DNA from: Methanoregula sp.
GTDB taxonomy: Archaea; Halobacteriota; Methanomicrobia; Methanomicrobiales; Methanospirillaceae
Direction: 5' to 3'
Assembly (NCBI GenBank): GCA_041645435.1
Contig: JBAZQB010000008.1
Location: forward strand, 8,738 to 72,737
Length of the DNA: 64,000 nucleotides
Each line of letters begins with the position of its first letter. The stretch's first letter is position 1. Shown here piece by piece: positions 16,305-24,668 of the stretch. The position numbers and the translations under genes were made by a program. The notes under the pieces are model-generated. The model searched no databases and had not been told where the DNA came from. It was given only the letters and a program-made list of their open reading frames with translations.

Positions 16305-17473
16305 CAACAAAAGGAAGATACGGACAATACGGCGGACAGTACGTTTCCGAGACACTGATGAGCGCACTCATCGAGCTCGAAGGCGAATATGAAAAAGTGA
16401 GGAAAGATCCCCAGTTCGCCCGGGATCTTGCCGCATTACAGACTGAATACGCGGGACGCGAGACACCTCTTACCTTCTGCCCGAATGCCTCGAAGGAACT
16501 CGGGTGCAAGATCTATCTCAAGCGTGAGGATCTCGTACACGGGGGTTCGCATAAACTGAACAATACTCTCGGACAGGCACTCCTCGCCAAAAAGATGGGC
16601 AAGAAACGGCTGATCGCCGAGACCGGTGCCGGGCAGCACGGGGTTGCAACAGCGATCGTCGGTGCTGCGCTGGGCATGCCCGTTGAGGTGTACATGGGCG
16701 AGGTGGACACGCAGCGGCAGGCGCTCAATGTCTTCCGCATGGAGCTGATGGGGGCAAAGGTGATCCCGGTTAAATCCGGGACAAAGACACTCAAGGACGC
16801 GATCAACGAAGCGCTTCGCGACTGGGTGGCAAACGTCCGGGACACCTACTACCTGATCGGTTCGGCAGTTGGTCCGCACCCGTACCCGCTCATGGTGAGG
16901 GACTTCCAGTCGGTGATCGGCAGGGAGGCGCGGGAGCAGGTGATGAGAAAAGAGGGCAGGCTTCCAAGCGCGGTGGTTGCGTGCGTGGGCGGCGGGTCGA
17001 ATGCAATTGGCATCTTCTACCCGTTCCTGAACGATGATGTGAAACTGATCGGTGTAGAGGCAGGGGGCGAGGGGATCGAGACAGGAAAACATTCCGCCAC
17101 GCTCTGCGCCGGTGATACCGGTGTCCTGCACGGAACGCTCTCGTACCTCTTACAGGATGCGCACGGGCAGATACTTCCCACTCACAGTATCTCCGCAGGC
17201 CTCGATTATCCGGGTGTTGGCCCGGAACATGCGATGCTCAAGGACAAACACCGCGTGACCTATGCGGCAGTGAATGATCCGGAAGTGCTGGACGCTTTCA
17301 GGTTCCTTTCAAAAACCGAGGGGATCATCCCGGCCCTGGAGTCCGCCCATGCAGTGGCATATGTAATGCAGAACGCGGACCGGTTTGACAGGGATGACAT
17401 CGTGATCATCAACCTCTCGGGACGGGGCGACAAGGATGTAGCTGAAGTGGCAAAGATGCAGGGGTGCTTATAA
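16301..17473 (+). CDS. trpB: Tryptophan synthase beta chain
   Basis: A 390-residue PLP enzyme condensing indole and serine. The PLP lysine is K85 in HGGSHKLNN; the phosphate-binding GGGSNAIG and the catalytic-loop sequence AGLDYPGVGPEHA are present. The N-terminus GRYGQYGGQYVSETLM is that of the TrpB1 type that works with TrpA, in agreement with the adjacent trpA. The TAA stop shares one base with the trpA ATG. Confidence 0.93.
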   Translation: MTTKGRYGQYGGQYVSETLMSALIELEGEYEKVRKDPQFARDLAALQTEYAGRETPLTFCPNASKELGCKIYLKREDLVHGGSHKLNNTLGQALLAKKMGKKRLIAETGAGQHGVATAIVGAALGMPVEVYMGEVDTQRQALNVFRMELMGAKVIPVKSGTKTLKDAINEALRDWVANVRDTYYLIGSAVGPHPYPLMVRDFQSVIGREAREQVMRKEGRLPSAVVACVGGGSNAIGIFYPFLNDDVKLIGVEAGGEGIETGKHSATLCAGDTGVLHGTLSYLLQDAHGQILPTHSISAGLDYPGVGPEHAMLKDKHRVTYAAVNDPEVLDAFRFLSKTEGIIPALESAHAVAYVMQNADRFDRDDIVIINLSGRGDKDVAEVAKMQGCL

Positions 17474-18279
17474 TGGGACGGATCGAAACGGCATTTGCCG
17501 CAGCCTCCTTAAAAAAACCAGCCTTCATCGGGTTTACCGTTGCAGGAGACCCGGACAAGGCTGCCTGTGTCCGGATCGCCCGGGCACTGATCGCCGGGGG
17601 AACCGACATCCTCGAACTGGGGATTCCCTTCTCCGACCCGGTAGCGGACGGTCCGACAATCCAGAAAGCCGATGAACGGGCACTTGCAGCAGGCACGACA
17701 CCGGACACCGTGTTTGAGATCGTCAGGGAGATCCGCAAAGGTTCTGATGTCCCGATCGTGTTCCTCACGTACTACAACATTGTCCATCGTCGCGGGATCG
17801 AGCGGTTCTATCGTGAAGCGTATGATGCCGGCGTTGACGGCATCCTTATCGCCGATATGCCGGTCGAAGAATCAGAGGAAGTCTGTGCTGTTGCAGCACG
17901 CACCGGCATCGACCCGATCTTCCTCATTACCCAGACGACCTCTGATGAACGGCTCAAAAAGATTGCAGCAAAGGCACGCGGGTACCTGTACCTTGTCGCG
18001 GTGCTGGGTGTTACCGGTGTGCGTGAACAGGTTTCCGGCGGGGCAATCGATCTCCTGCACCGGGTCCGCAGGCACACTTCTCTTCCCCTGGCACTCGGCT
18101 TTGGCATCTCGACTCCCGCACATGCACAGACCTGCGCCCGCGCCGGAGCTGACGGGGTGATCGTGGGCAGCGCAATTGTGGAGATTGTCGAGCGCAACTT
18201 AAAAAACCCGGGCGTGATGGAACGGGAGTTGCAGGATTACGTGAAGGCGATGAAACGGGCAGCTTCGGTTAAACAGTGA
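17473..18279 (+). CDS. trpA: Tryptophan synthase alpha chain
   Basis: A 268-residue TIM-barrel enzyme cleaving indole-3-glycerol phosphate to indole. Catalytic Glu in DILELGIPFSDPVADGP and Asp in GILIADMPVEE are intact, as is the phosphate-binding GFGIST. The start at 17473 (ATG overlapping the trpB stop as TAATG) gives the usual N-terminus MGRIETAF; a GTG three codons earlier is less likely. Last gene of the operon, followed by an A/T-rich stretch. Confidence 0.92.
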   Translation: MGRIETAFAAASLKKPAFIGFTVAGDPDKAACVRIARALIAGGTDILELGIPFSDPVADGPTIQKADERALAAGTTPDTVFEIVREIRKGSDVPIVFLTYYNIVHRRGIERFYREAYDAGVDGILIADMPVEESEEVCAVAARTGIDPIFLITQTTSDERLKKIAAKARGYLYLVAVLGVTGVREQVSGGAIDLLHRVRRHTSLPLALGFGISTPAHAQTCARAGADGVIVGSAIVEIVERNLKNPGVMERELQDYVKAMKRAASVKQ

Positions 18280-18337
18280 AAAAATTCTTAAAAACCATCT
18301 TTTTATTTAGCGCCGGACAAAACTATGCCGGTATATC

Positions 18338-19009
18338 ATGAAGTCAAAAAACACTTTCCTTATCATTATGGGCATATGTCTTGTTGCCGTTCTTCTTGCT
18401 GCCGGTTGCACCCAGCCGACGACACCCGCAGCGACGGGTATGGCGAATCCCGCATCCGTCAACTGCGGTAAAGTCGGGGCCACATCAGAGATTATGAATA
18501 ACCCTGACGGCAGCCAGTACGGCATGTGCAAGTTCCCGAACGGAACTTCCTGCGAGGAATGGGCACTTTTCCGTGGCGAAGGTTGTAAGGCTGGAGCTGC
18601 AGTAACCACAACCGCACCGGCCATGGCCGGCCTCGCGAATCCGGCATCCGTCAACTGTGGTAAAGTAGGTGGAAAAACCGAGATTAAGAAAGATGCACAG
18701 GGTAATGAGTACGGCATGTGCACGTTTACCAATGGCACCACCTGTGATGAATGGGCACTCTTCCGTAATGAAGGATGTAAACCGTTCACCCCCGTGACCA
18801 CAACCGCAGCAGCAGTTGGTATGGCAAACCCGGCCTCCGTGAACTGCGGCAAAGTCGGGGCTACATCAGAGATTATGAATAATCCTGACGGCAGCCAGTA
18901 CGGCATGTGCAAGTTCCCCAACGGGACTTCCTGCGAGGAATGGGCACTCTTCCGTGGCGAAGGCTGCAAACCGAATGTGGCACCAACCGCCACCCTGGCA
19001 AAAAAATAA
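18338..19009 (+). CDS. Lipoprotein with three DUF333 domains
   Basis: A 223-residue exported lipoprotein. The signal peptide ends in LLAAGC (C24 as the lipid anchor) and is followed by three near-identical repeats of about 50 residues, each with MANPASVNCGK or equivalent, a Gly-X-Y turn, YGMC and C(E/D)EWALFR. This is the DUF333 pattern also called a putative hemolysin domain in bacteria; its function is unknown. Copies 1 and 3 are almost identical, copy 2 diverges, pointing to internal duplication. Each repeat has four cysteines likely to form disulfides outside the cell. A T-rich stretch near 18298-18308 may hold the promoter. Confidence 0.8.
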   Translation: MKSKNTFLIIMGICLVAVLLAAGCTQPTTPAATGMANPASVNCGKVGATSEIMNNPDGSQYGMCKFPNGTSCEEWALFRGEGCKAGAAVTTTAPAMAGLANPASVNCGKVGGKTEIKKDAQGNEYGMCTFTNGTTCDEWALFRNEGCKPFTPVTTTAAAVGMANPASVNCGKVGATSEIMNNPDGSQYGMCKFPNGTSCEEWALFRGEGCKPNVAPTATLAKK

Positions 19010-19019
19010 TTTTTCTTTT

Positions 19020-19511
19020 CTATTCAACAGGTTCCCCGCGGTAGCCATGTGCTGCCAGGCACGCGATCACGGATTTTTCCCATCGGGCATCATCGTTATG
19101 GGGCATCGGCAGGATCTCTTCTTTCCAGATCTGTGCCAGCGTTTTGTCCCCGGTTTTAAGCTCGCCCGTTCCCATAATCCTGCCGCATTCATGGCCATCG
19201 CTGGTGTAGATCACCAACCGGTAGCATTGGAACTCCCGGCAGATTCGCGGGCGGGTGGCATAGATTGCACAGGCAAAGCCCTTCCCGTCCGGTTTTTTCC
19301 GCATGAACGGGCAGCCTTTCGCCGGCTCACCATTTTTTAAACCGGGCGGATAGGTGTCAGCACACTCTCCCTCTATATGGGCGAGGAAGAGCTCGTTCTT
19401 TATCCCGTACCGGCAGTAATAATCGCGGCTGGTGAGCTGGCGCTCAATTTTAATAAACGCCCCGAAACTCGCGCAGCATTTCCCGCACGACGAACAATCG
19501 AATGCCACCAT
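19020..19511 (-). CDS. YkgJ-type cysteine cluster protein
   Basis: A 163-residue protein of the family with a zinc or iron-chelating cysteine cluster. The N-terminal CSSCGKCCASFG and the later CPFMRK, CAIYATRPRICREFQC provide the conserved metal-binding cysteines. Biological role of the family is poorly known. The ATG at 19511 places the cysteine cluster directly at the N-terminus, as in relatives; the frame is open to 19610 but that extension lacks conserved features. Convergent with the DUF333 lipoprotein gene. Confidence 0.75.
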   Translation of the reverse strand: MVAFDCSSCGKCCASFGAFIKIERQLTSRDYYCRYGIKNELFLAHIEGECADTYPPGLKNGEPAKGCPFMRKKPDGKGFACAIYATRPRICREFQCYRLVIYTSDGHECGRIMGTGELKTGDKTLAQIWKEEILPMPHNDDARWEKSVIACLAAHGYRGEPVE

Positions 19512-19641
19512 ACTGTTGATTGGATGTTGGCGGGAGGAGTGATAAAAAGAACGGGGCTGTACCCGGCCCCGGGTTTGTGTACCATGATTTGTGCTTCGCA
19601 TAAATCGCAAATAAATTTGATTTTTCTGATTTTTCTGAAAA

Positions 19642-19650
19642 GTATAAATA
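19642..19650 (+). promoter_or_regulatory. TATA box of the mercury methylation operon
   Basis: gtataaata preceded by a run with gaaaa, resembling a BRE/TATA pair. It lies about 40 bases upstream of the first ATG at 19684, with GAGGA just before that ATG. Confidence 0.6.
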
Positions 19651-19683
19651 TGCAGGAGATTCTACAATATCCTGAGGATTTGC

Positions 19684-19977
19684 ATGCCCAAAAAGAAGCT
19701 AGATAATTCCCCATGCACACCCGGCAGTGAACCCTGCGGGTGCAACCCGGTCACCGGATGCAAAGTGGAAGCGGTATTGAGTGTTGACGAGCGCGGTCAG
19801 ATGGTTCTTCCCAAAGATATCCGGGAAAAAGCCGGCATCAGAACCGGTGACAAACTTGCCCTGATCAGCTGGGAGAAGGATGGCAGCATCTGTTGTCTTG
19901 CTCTTATGAAGGTCGAGAACCTGAGCGGAATGGTAAAAGATGTGCTCGGGCCGCTTATGCACGAAACGGAACACTGA
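19684..19977 (+). CDS. AbrB-like HgcAB-associated protein
   Basis: A 97-residue protein with a cysteine-rich N-terminus (CTPGSEPCGCNPVTGC) joined to a SpoVT/AbrB-type swapped-hairpin domain (LSVDERGQMVLPKDIREKAG, then IRTGDKLALIS). Proteins of this build are repeatedly found next to hgcAB. The DNA-binding fold suggests a regulator, possibly metal-responsive through the cysteines; this is inference. First gene of the hgc operon, 16 bases upstream of hgcA. Confidence 0.8.
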   Translation: MPKKKLDNSPCTPGSEPCGCNPVTGCKVEAVLSVDERGQMVLPKDIREKAGIRTGDKLALISWEKDGSICCLALMKVENLSGMVKDVLGPLMHETEH

Positions 19978-19993
19978 GGAGTAAGAAAATCGT

Positions 19994-21058
19994 ATGACAT
20001 CCACCCAACCATCCTGCTGCTCGTGCTCTTCCGTTGCAGACGTATCCCCGTGCAGCTGTAGTCCAGGGACTTTACAACATGCAGAAATCCGCAAAACGGA
20101 CAGCACTATCACGTTTGCCAACCGGCTCGACCATTTCCTTGCCCGCTGGGGGATGAACCGTATGGGGCACCGGGTAGAACCCGGCCTCTGCCTGCTCGGC
20201 AACCCGACACCAGAATCCCCGGTCTTTGCCTCGGCAAACTATACGCTGAGCTTCGATGCCCTGCGTTCTGCACTTGCGGGATTCGATGCATATATCCTTG
20301 TGCTGGATACCAAAGGGATCAATGTCTGGTGCGCTGCCGGAAAAGGCACGTTCGGCACCGATGAACTGGTGAGCCGCATCGAAGCCGTCGGACTTGCCGA
20401 TATGGTCACCCACCGGAAGATCATCGTCCCGCAACTGGGAGCACCGGGAGTATCCGCACATGACGTACTGCGCCGCTCCGGCTTTAAGGTCGAGTATGGC
20501 CCGGTACGGGCACGCGATCTCCCGGAATATCTCATAACACACAAGGCAACTCCGGAAATGCGGAGGGTGGAATTCCCGGTCCGCGACCGCATCATCCTTA
20601 TCCCCGTGGAACTCGTCCACGTTGCCCTGCCAGCCGTTATCGCTGCTGTTGCACTCTGGTTCCTTGCCGGACCGGTTGCTGCACTTGCGGCCATCGCTGC
20701 AGTGGTTGCAGGGATCGTTTTATTCCCTATCCTGCTGCCATTCATCCCGACGAAGGACTTCTCCACAAAAGGTCTTCTCCTGGGTGGCGTTGTGGCAATC
20801 CCGTTTGCCATTACGTTCGCTTCAACCCGGACCCTGCCCGGCTGGGCAGTAACAGCTGGGGCTGTTACACCGCTTCTCATCATGCCGGCAGTGACCGCAT
20901 ATCTTGCACTGAACTTCACCGGTGCCACCACATTTACCTCACGGACGGGTGTAAGAAAGGAAATTTTCCGGTACGTACCGGTAATCACCATCATGGCCGG
21001 TACCGGAGTAGTACTGGGGATCGCGCTTGGCGTGAGCCGCCTTCTCGGGGTGATCTGA
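19994..21058 (+). CDS. hgcA: Mercury-methylating corrinoid protein HgcA
   Basis: A 354-residue protein with a corrinoid-binding domain and a membrane domain. The diagnostic cap-helix motif NVWCAAGK is at residues 110-117; C113 is expected to be the lower axial cobalt ligand that allows methyl transfer to Hg(II). The C-terminal part (about 205-354) holds about five transmembrane helices. The N-terminal extension is unusually Cys/Ser-rich (CCSCSS, CSCSPG), which might bind metal. It overlaps hgcB at the stop (TGATG). Known biology: HgcA with HgcB turns inorganic mercury into methylmercury. Confidence 0.93.
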   Translation: MTSTQPSCCSCSSVADVSPCSCSPGTLQHAEIRKTDSTITFANRLDHFLARWGMNRMGHRVEPGLCLLGNPTPESPVFASANYTLSFDALRSALAGFDAYILVLDTKGINVWCAAGKGTFGTDELVSRIEAVGLADMVTHRKIIVPQLGAPGVSAHDVLRRSGFKVEYGPVRARDLPEYLITHKATPEMRRVEFPVRDRIILIPVELVHVALPAVIAAVALWFLAGPVAALAAIAAVVAGIVLFPILLPFIPTKDFSTKGLLLGGVVAIPFAITFASTRTLPGWAVTAGAVTPLLIMPAVTAYLALNFTGATTFTSRTGVRKEIFRYVPVITIMAGTGVVLGIALGVSRLLGVI

Positions 21059-21396
21059 TGTTAGATTCCTACAGGGAGACCACACTAAAACTGGATACCG
21101 GGCGATGCATCAACTGCAAACACTGCACCCAGGTCTGCCCCCACGGGGTGTTTGCAGAGGGGCCTGATCATGTGGAACTTGCCAGCCCGGCTGCCTGCAT
21201 GGAGTGCGGTGCCTGTGCCCTGAACTGCCCGGTACAGGCAATCGAGGTTCAGAGCGGGGTCGGCTGTGCATGGGCAATGATCAGTGCCGCTCTGAGAGGA
21301 AAGGACATGGACAGCGGGGAATGCAGCTGCGGCGGGGCTGATGGATCCTGCTGTGGCGTTCAGGAAGAGAAAACCTCCTGCTGTGATAAAAAATGA
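21058..21396 (+). CDS. hgcB: Ferredoxin HgcB of mercury methylation
   Basis: A 112-residue 2[4Fe-4S] ferredoxin with cluster motifs C17-X2-C20-X2-C23-X3-C27 and C47-X2-C50-X2-C53-X3-C57, followed by the further conserved cysteine in GVGCAW. The tail has vicinal cysteines (DGSCCG and TSCCDKK), matching the C-terminal cysteine pairs of HgcB thought to handle mercury. It supplies electrons to reduce the HgcA corrinoid. Overlaps hgcA by one base and the phosphatase gene by four. Confidence 0.92.
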   Translation: MLDSYRETTLKLDTGRCINCKHCTQVCPHGVFAEGPDHVELASPAACMECGACALNCPVQAIEVQSGVGCAWAMISAALRGKDMDSGECSCGGADGSCCGVQEEKTSCCDKK

Positions 21397-21821
21397 TACC
21401 CAAAACACGGGTCATCTTTGTCTGCACGGCAAACGCAGCCCGCTCGCAGATGGCAGAGGGGCTGCTCCGGGCAAAATACGGCGACCGGTATGAAGTGTTC
21501 AGTGCCGGCACCCGCCAGTCGAAAGTGAGTACAAGGGCGATAACGGTGATGCAGGAGATCGGGATCGACATCGCGCACCACCGTTCAAAAACTCTCGCAG
21601 AGTTTGAGGGGAAATCCTTTGATCTTGCAGTAACTCTCTGCGACAATGCCCATGCAATCTGCCCCCTTGTATCCGGCGCAAAAAAGACCATCCACAAGGG
21701 GTTTTCTGATCCCCACCTGATACCCGGCACCGATGAGACAATCCTTGACGAATACCGCAGGGTGAGGGACGATATTGCCGGTTGGATCGAGACGGAGTTT
21801 AAGACAGTGCCCCAAAAATAA
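21393..21821 (+). CDS. Arsenate reductase/low-molecular-weight phosphatase family protein
   Basis: A 142-residue protein with the P-loop CX5R motif (C11 to R17 in FVCTANAARSQ), the later LCDNAHAIC with redox-type cysteines and a DPHLIPGTDE acid loop. This set fits thioredoxin-linked arsenate reductases more than tyrosine phosphatases, as the extra cysteines are present. It overlaps the hgcB stop by four bases and so belongs to the same operon; arsenic genes near hgcAB are known from other genomes. Confidence 0.82.
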   Translation: MIPKTRVIFVCTANAARSQMAEGLLRAKYGDRYEVFSAGTRQSKVSTRAITVMQEIGIDIAHHRSKTLAEFEGKSFDLAVTLCDNAHAICPLVSGAKKTIHKGFSDPHLIPGTDETILDEYRRVRDDIAGWIETEFKTVPQK

Positions 21822-21889
21822 TTCATTTTTTTAACAACAAGATTGATACCATCCCGTCGCATTCATAGAATTATCAGGCACGTGAAACC

Positions 21890-23101
21890 ATGAGCGGGGA
21901 GCAGAAAGATATCTACCAGGAATCGCTTGAACTTCATGAAGAATTCCGGGGAAAGATCGAGGTCCATTCCAAAGTTTCCCTGGCAACCCGCCATGATCTC
22001 TCCCTTGCCTATACCCCGGGGGTAGCAGAAGTCTGCCGGGAGATCCACAAAAACAAAAATCTCGCGTACAAATACACCCTCAAAGCCAACACCATCGCAA
22101 TCGTCAGTGACGGTTCACGCGTACTGTCCTTAGGAAATATCGGGGGCTATGCAGCAATTCCGGTGATGGAAGGAAAAGCGCTCCTTTTTAAGAAACTCGC
22201 CGACATCGATGCATTTCCCATCTGTTTCGAGAGTTATCATACGGATTTTGTCGATGAAGTAAAGAACATTGCACCGGTTTTTGGCGGGATCGCACTCGAA
22301 GACATCGCAGCACCAAAATGTTTCGAGATGGAAGAAGCACTTCAGGATATCGGGATACCGGTAATGCACGACGACCAGCATGGAACCGCAGTTGTCGTGC
22401 TTGCAGCCCTCCTTAATGCCTGCAAGGTAACAAAAAAGAGATTTGAAGATCTGAAAATTGTTGTAGTCGGAGCCGGCGCTGCCGGGTTTGCTATCACAAG
22501 GATGCTCAGGTGCATCGGCTATGATCCCAAGCTCTGCAGCAGCGTACAGGACATCATCGTATGTGACAGCAAAGGTATCATCCACCATGCCCGCGAGGGA
22601 TTGTATGCCAATAAATACAAATTTATCATCGCCGAAAAGACCAACAGGAGCGGGCGGACCGGAACACTGGAGGATGCCATGCGGGGCGCTGATGTCTGCA
22701 TCGGCGTCTCAGTGCCGGGGATAATCACACCGGCCATGGTCAGATCGATGAACAAGGACCCCATCATCTTTGCCCTTGCCTATCCCATGCCGGAAATATT
22801 TCCCGATGATGCACTCGTGGCCGGAGCAGCGATCGTGGGTACCGGGCGCAGCGATTTTCCCAACCAGATCAACTATGCCCTTGCATTTCCGGGGATCTTC
22901 CGCGGCGCTCTCGATGTCTGTGCGACACGCATCTCTGACGAGATGAAGGTTGCCGCAGCACATGCGCTTGCCAATTATGTCAAACGGCCACGGAAAGACC
23001 GGATCCTTCCGGAGGTGCTCAACCGCAACGTGGTAAAGGCAGTAGCCCGTGCGGTCAGTGAAGCAGCGGTTGCAAGCGGTTGTGCCCGGCAGATTGAATG
23101 A
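21890..23101 (+). CDS. NAD(P)-dependent malic enzyme
   Basis: A 403-residue short-form malic enzyme that oxidatively decarboxylates malate to pyruvate. The N-terminal part shows SLAYTPGVAEVC and VSDGSRVLSLGNIG, the metal and substrate region MHDDQHGTAVV, and the NAD(P) motif VVVGAGAAGFAI. Length fits the small prokaryotic form without the phosphotransacetylase extension. In a methanogen it would provide pyruvate and reductant. Cofactor preference cannot be set from sequence. GCACGTG and an AT-rich stretch lie upstream; the ATG is at 21890. Confidence 0.88.
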   Translation: MSGEQKDIYQESLELHEEFRGKIEVHSKVSLATRHDLSLAYTPGVAEVCREIHKNKNLAYKYTLKANTIAIVSDGSRVLSLGNIGGYAAIPVMEGKALLFKKLADIDAFPICFESYHTDFVDEVKNIAPVFGGIALEDIAAPKCFEMEEALQDIGIPVMHDDQHGTAVVVLAALLNACKVTKKRFEDLKIVVVGAGAAGFAITRMLRCIGYDPKLCSSVQDIIVCDSKGIIHHAREGLYANKYKFIIAEKTNRSGRTGTLEDAMRGADVCIGVSVPGIITPAMVRSMNKDPIIFALAYPMPEIFPDDALVAGAAIVGTGRSDFPNQINYALAFPGIFRGALDVCATRISDEMKVAAAHALANYVKRPRKDRILPEVLNRNVVKAVARAVSEAAVASGCARQIE

Positions 23102-23158
23102 AAAAATTAGCGAAAAATATCCCTGTTCTTCAGGTTTTTCTTCCGACACTCTGATTGA

Positions 23159-23995
23159 TCAGGACTGTGGCGTTTTGAGCACCCGGCACATTTTCTCCAT
23201 CAGCGCATGATGCCGTACCAGGTGATCGATAAATCCACCGCTCTGCCCCTCAGCAATAACCGGGGTCCACGCAATCCCGCAGTCCGTATCCCAAAGGACC
23301 AGCCCTTCGGCAGGCGCGGGCTGGAGAGGTCTGATGGCACCGGCTTCCAGCAGCCGGGCAATTGAACATTCATCCGCGTTTCCCTCCCCGATGAGGAGCA
23401 GTGCCGAGGCCATACACCGCACCTGGTGCCAGAGGAAACTTTCTGCGGTTACCTCAAGGAATTCAAATCCGTCTTCCTCTCCTACCCGGACTGCAAGAAT
23501 GTTCCGGTACGGGTTCTTGTCTTTTACCCGTGCGAAGTTCGAAAAATTATGGCTGCCCAGAAACTGCTGTGCAGCCCGGTTCATTGCTTCGGGATTTTCA
23601 GGATGTTGCGAAAAGTAATACCGGTACGTGCGGGACTTTGCATCGTACCGGGGATGAAATTCCGGAGGTACATCTGCATACGCAGTGCACCAGAGATCCG
23701 GGGGGAGCTGGGTATTGATGACCGTCCGGGCCCGATCCGGCGCATCGGTTGAAAACGCGATCACCTGCCCGAGGGCATGGACACCCCGGTCCGTCCTCCC
23801 TGCCGACAAAAAACCGGCAGTTCTCCAGTCATCAAAGAGGCTGAGCCGCTGGCAGGCAGCAACAAATTCTCCTTCCACCGTGCGGTGGGCTGCCTGCATC
23901 TGGGAGCCATAGAACCGGTTACCAAGGTACGAGACCCGGAACGCGAGCCTTACCGGAGGTGCATGCGCCGGGTGATCCGTGTGATCTTTCTCCAT
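23159..23995 (-). CDS. truA: tRNA pseudouridine(38-40) synthase
   Basis: A 278-residue TruA-type enzyme that isomerises uridines in the tRNA anticodon arm. The catalytic aspartate D69 lies in AGRTDRGVHALGQ; FYGSQMQ and the ARVKDKNPYRNI segment are also recognisable. The start ATG at 23995 lies inside the end of the upstream PHP gene (overlap of 46 bases), so the two genes are probably coupled. No internal start preserves the conserved N-terminus, which supports this start. Confidence 0.9.
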   Translation of the reverse strand: MEKDHTDHPAHAPPVRLAFRVSYLGNRFYGSQMQAAHRTVEGEFVAACQRLSLFDDWRTAGFLSAGRTDRGVHALGQVIAFSTDAPDRARTVINTQLPPDLWCTAYADVPPEFHPRYDAKSRTYRYYFSQHPENPEAMNRAAQQFLGSHNFSNFARVKDKNPYRNILAVRVGEEDGFEFLEVTAESFLWHQVRCMASALLLIGEGNADECSIARLLEAGAIRPLQPAPAEGLVLWDTDCGIAWTPVIAEGQSGGFIDHLVRHHALMEKMCRVLKTPQS

Positions 23996-24627
23996 GTGTT
24001 GTTGAGTGACTGGTGGGTATAGGTGCGCAGCGGCGTCTGTTTTCCACCGCAGGTAACATTTCCGGCCCGGATGGCATCAAGGATCGCAGGAACGGATTTT
24101 TCCGCATCCACGTACGTCCTGCCAAAACCGACAAACCGGGCATTGTGGGCATCGCTTCCCCCGACACAGGGCTTGCCCAGTTTCAGCGCGATCCGTGCCG
24201 CCTTCCGGTTCGCTGACCCGACAATATACCGGCTGTTGAAGGATTCAACCGCATCTACCGCGATCATGCCGGCTTTTTTCCTGCGGGCAACCCCGTGTCT
24301 CCAGACGTGGTACGGGTGCGGGAGGATGAGCACCGCTCCCATCCGGCGTGCGAGAGCTACGGTATCCAGCACGTCAAGGCCGGAAGGGATGAGCTCGGTA
24401 ACACCCAGCACAAGCAGGTGGCCCTGTTTTGTCGTGACTTCTATACCGGGAATCACCAGTACGGGAGTCTCGCACAAGAGGGCCTGTTTTGCACCGTCGA
24501 CCGAATCGTGGTCGGTTATTGCGATCGCGTCGAGTCCTGCCGCCTCGGCAGCCCTGATGATCTCCTCAACGCTGCTTTCACCGTCTTTAGAGTGATTCGT
24601 GTGCACGTGCAAATCGCAGATCAGCAT
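23950..24627 (-). CDS. PHP-domain metal-dependent phosphoesterase
   Basis: A 225-residue PHP protein. Metal-binding motifs are visible: DLHVHTNHSKDG at the N-terminus, ITDHDS, LPHPYHVWRHG and GGSDAHNA. Such small stand-alone PHP proteins are phosphoesterases or nucleases acting on nucleoside phosphates; the substrate is not known here. It overlaps truA and is divergent from the dihydropteroate synthase-like gene at 24669, with only 41 bases between the starts. Confidence 0.85.
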   Translation of the reverse strand: MLICDLHVHTNHSKDGESSVEEIIRAAEAAGLDAIAITDHDSVDGAKQALLCETPVLVIPGIEVTTKQGHLLVLGVTELIPSGLDVLDTVALARRMGAVLILPHPYHVWRHGVARRKKAGMIAVDAVESFNSRYIVGSANRKAARIALKLGKPCVGGSDAHNARFVGFGRTYVDAEKSVPAILDAIRAGNVTCGGKQTPLRTYTHQSLNNTWRKITRITRRMHLR

Positions 24628-24668
24628 CTGATCATAGTGTTTTTATCTCTCTGGTATTAAGGGAACTT

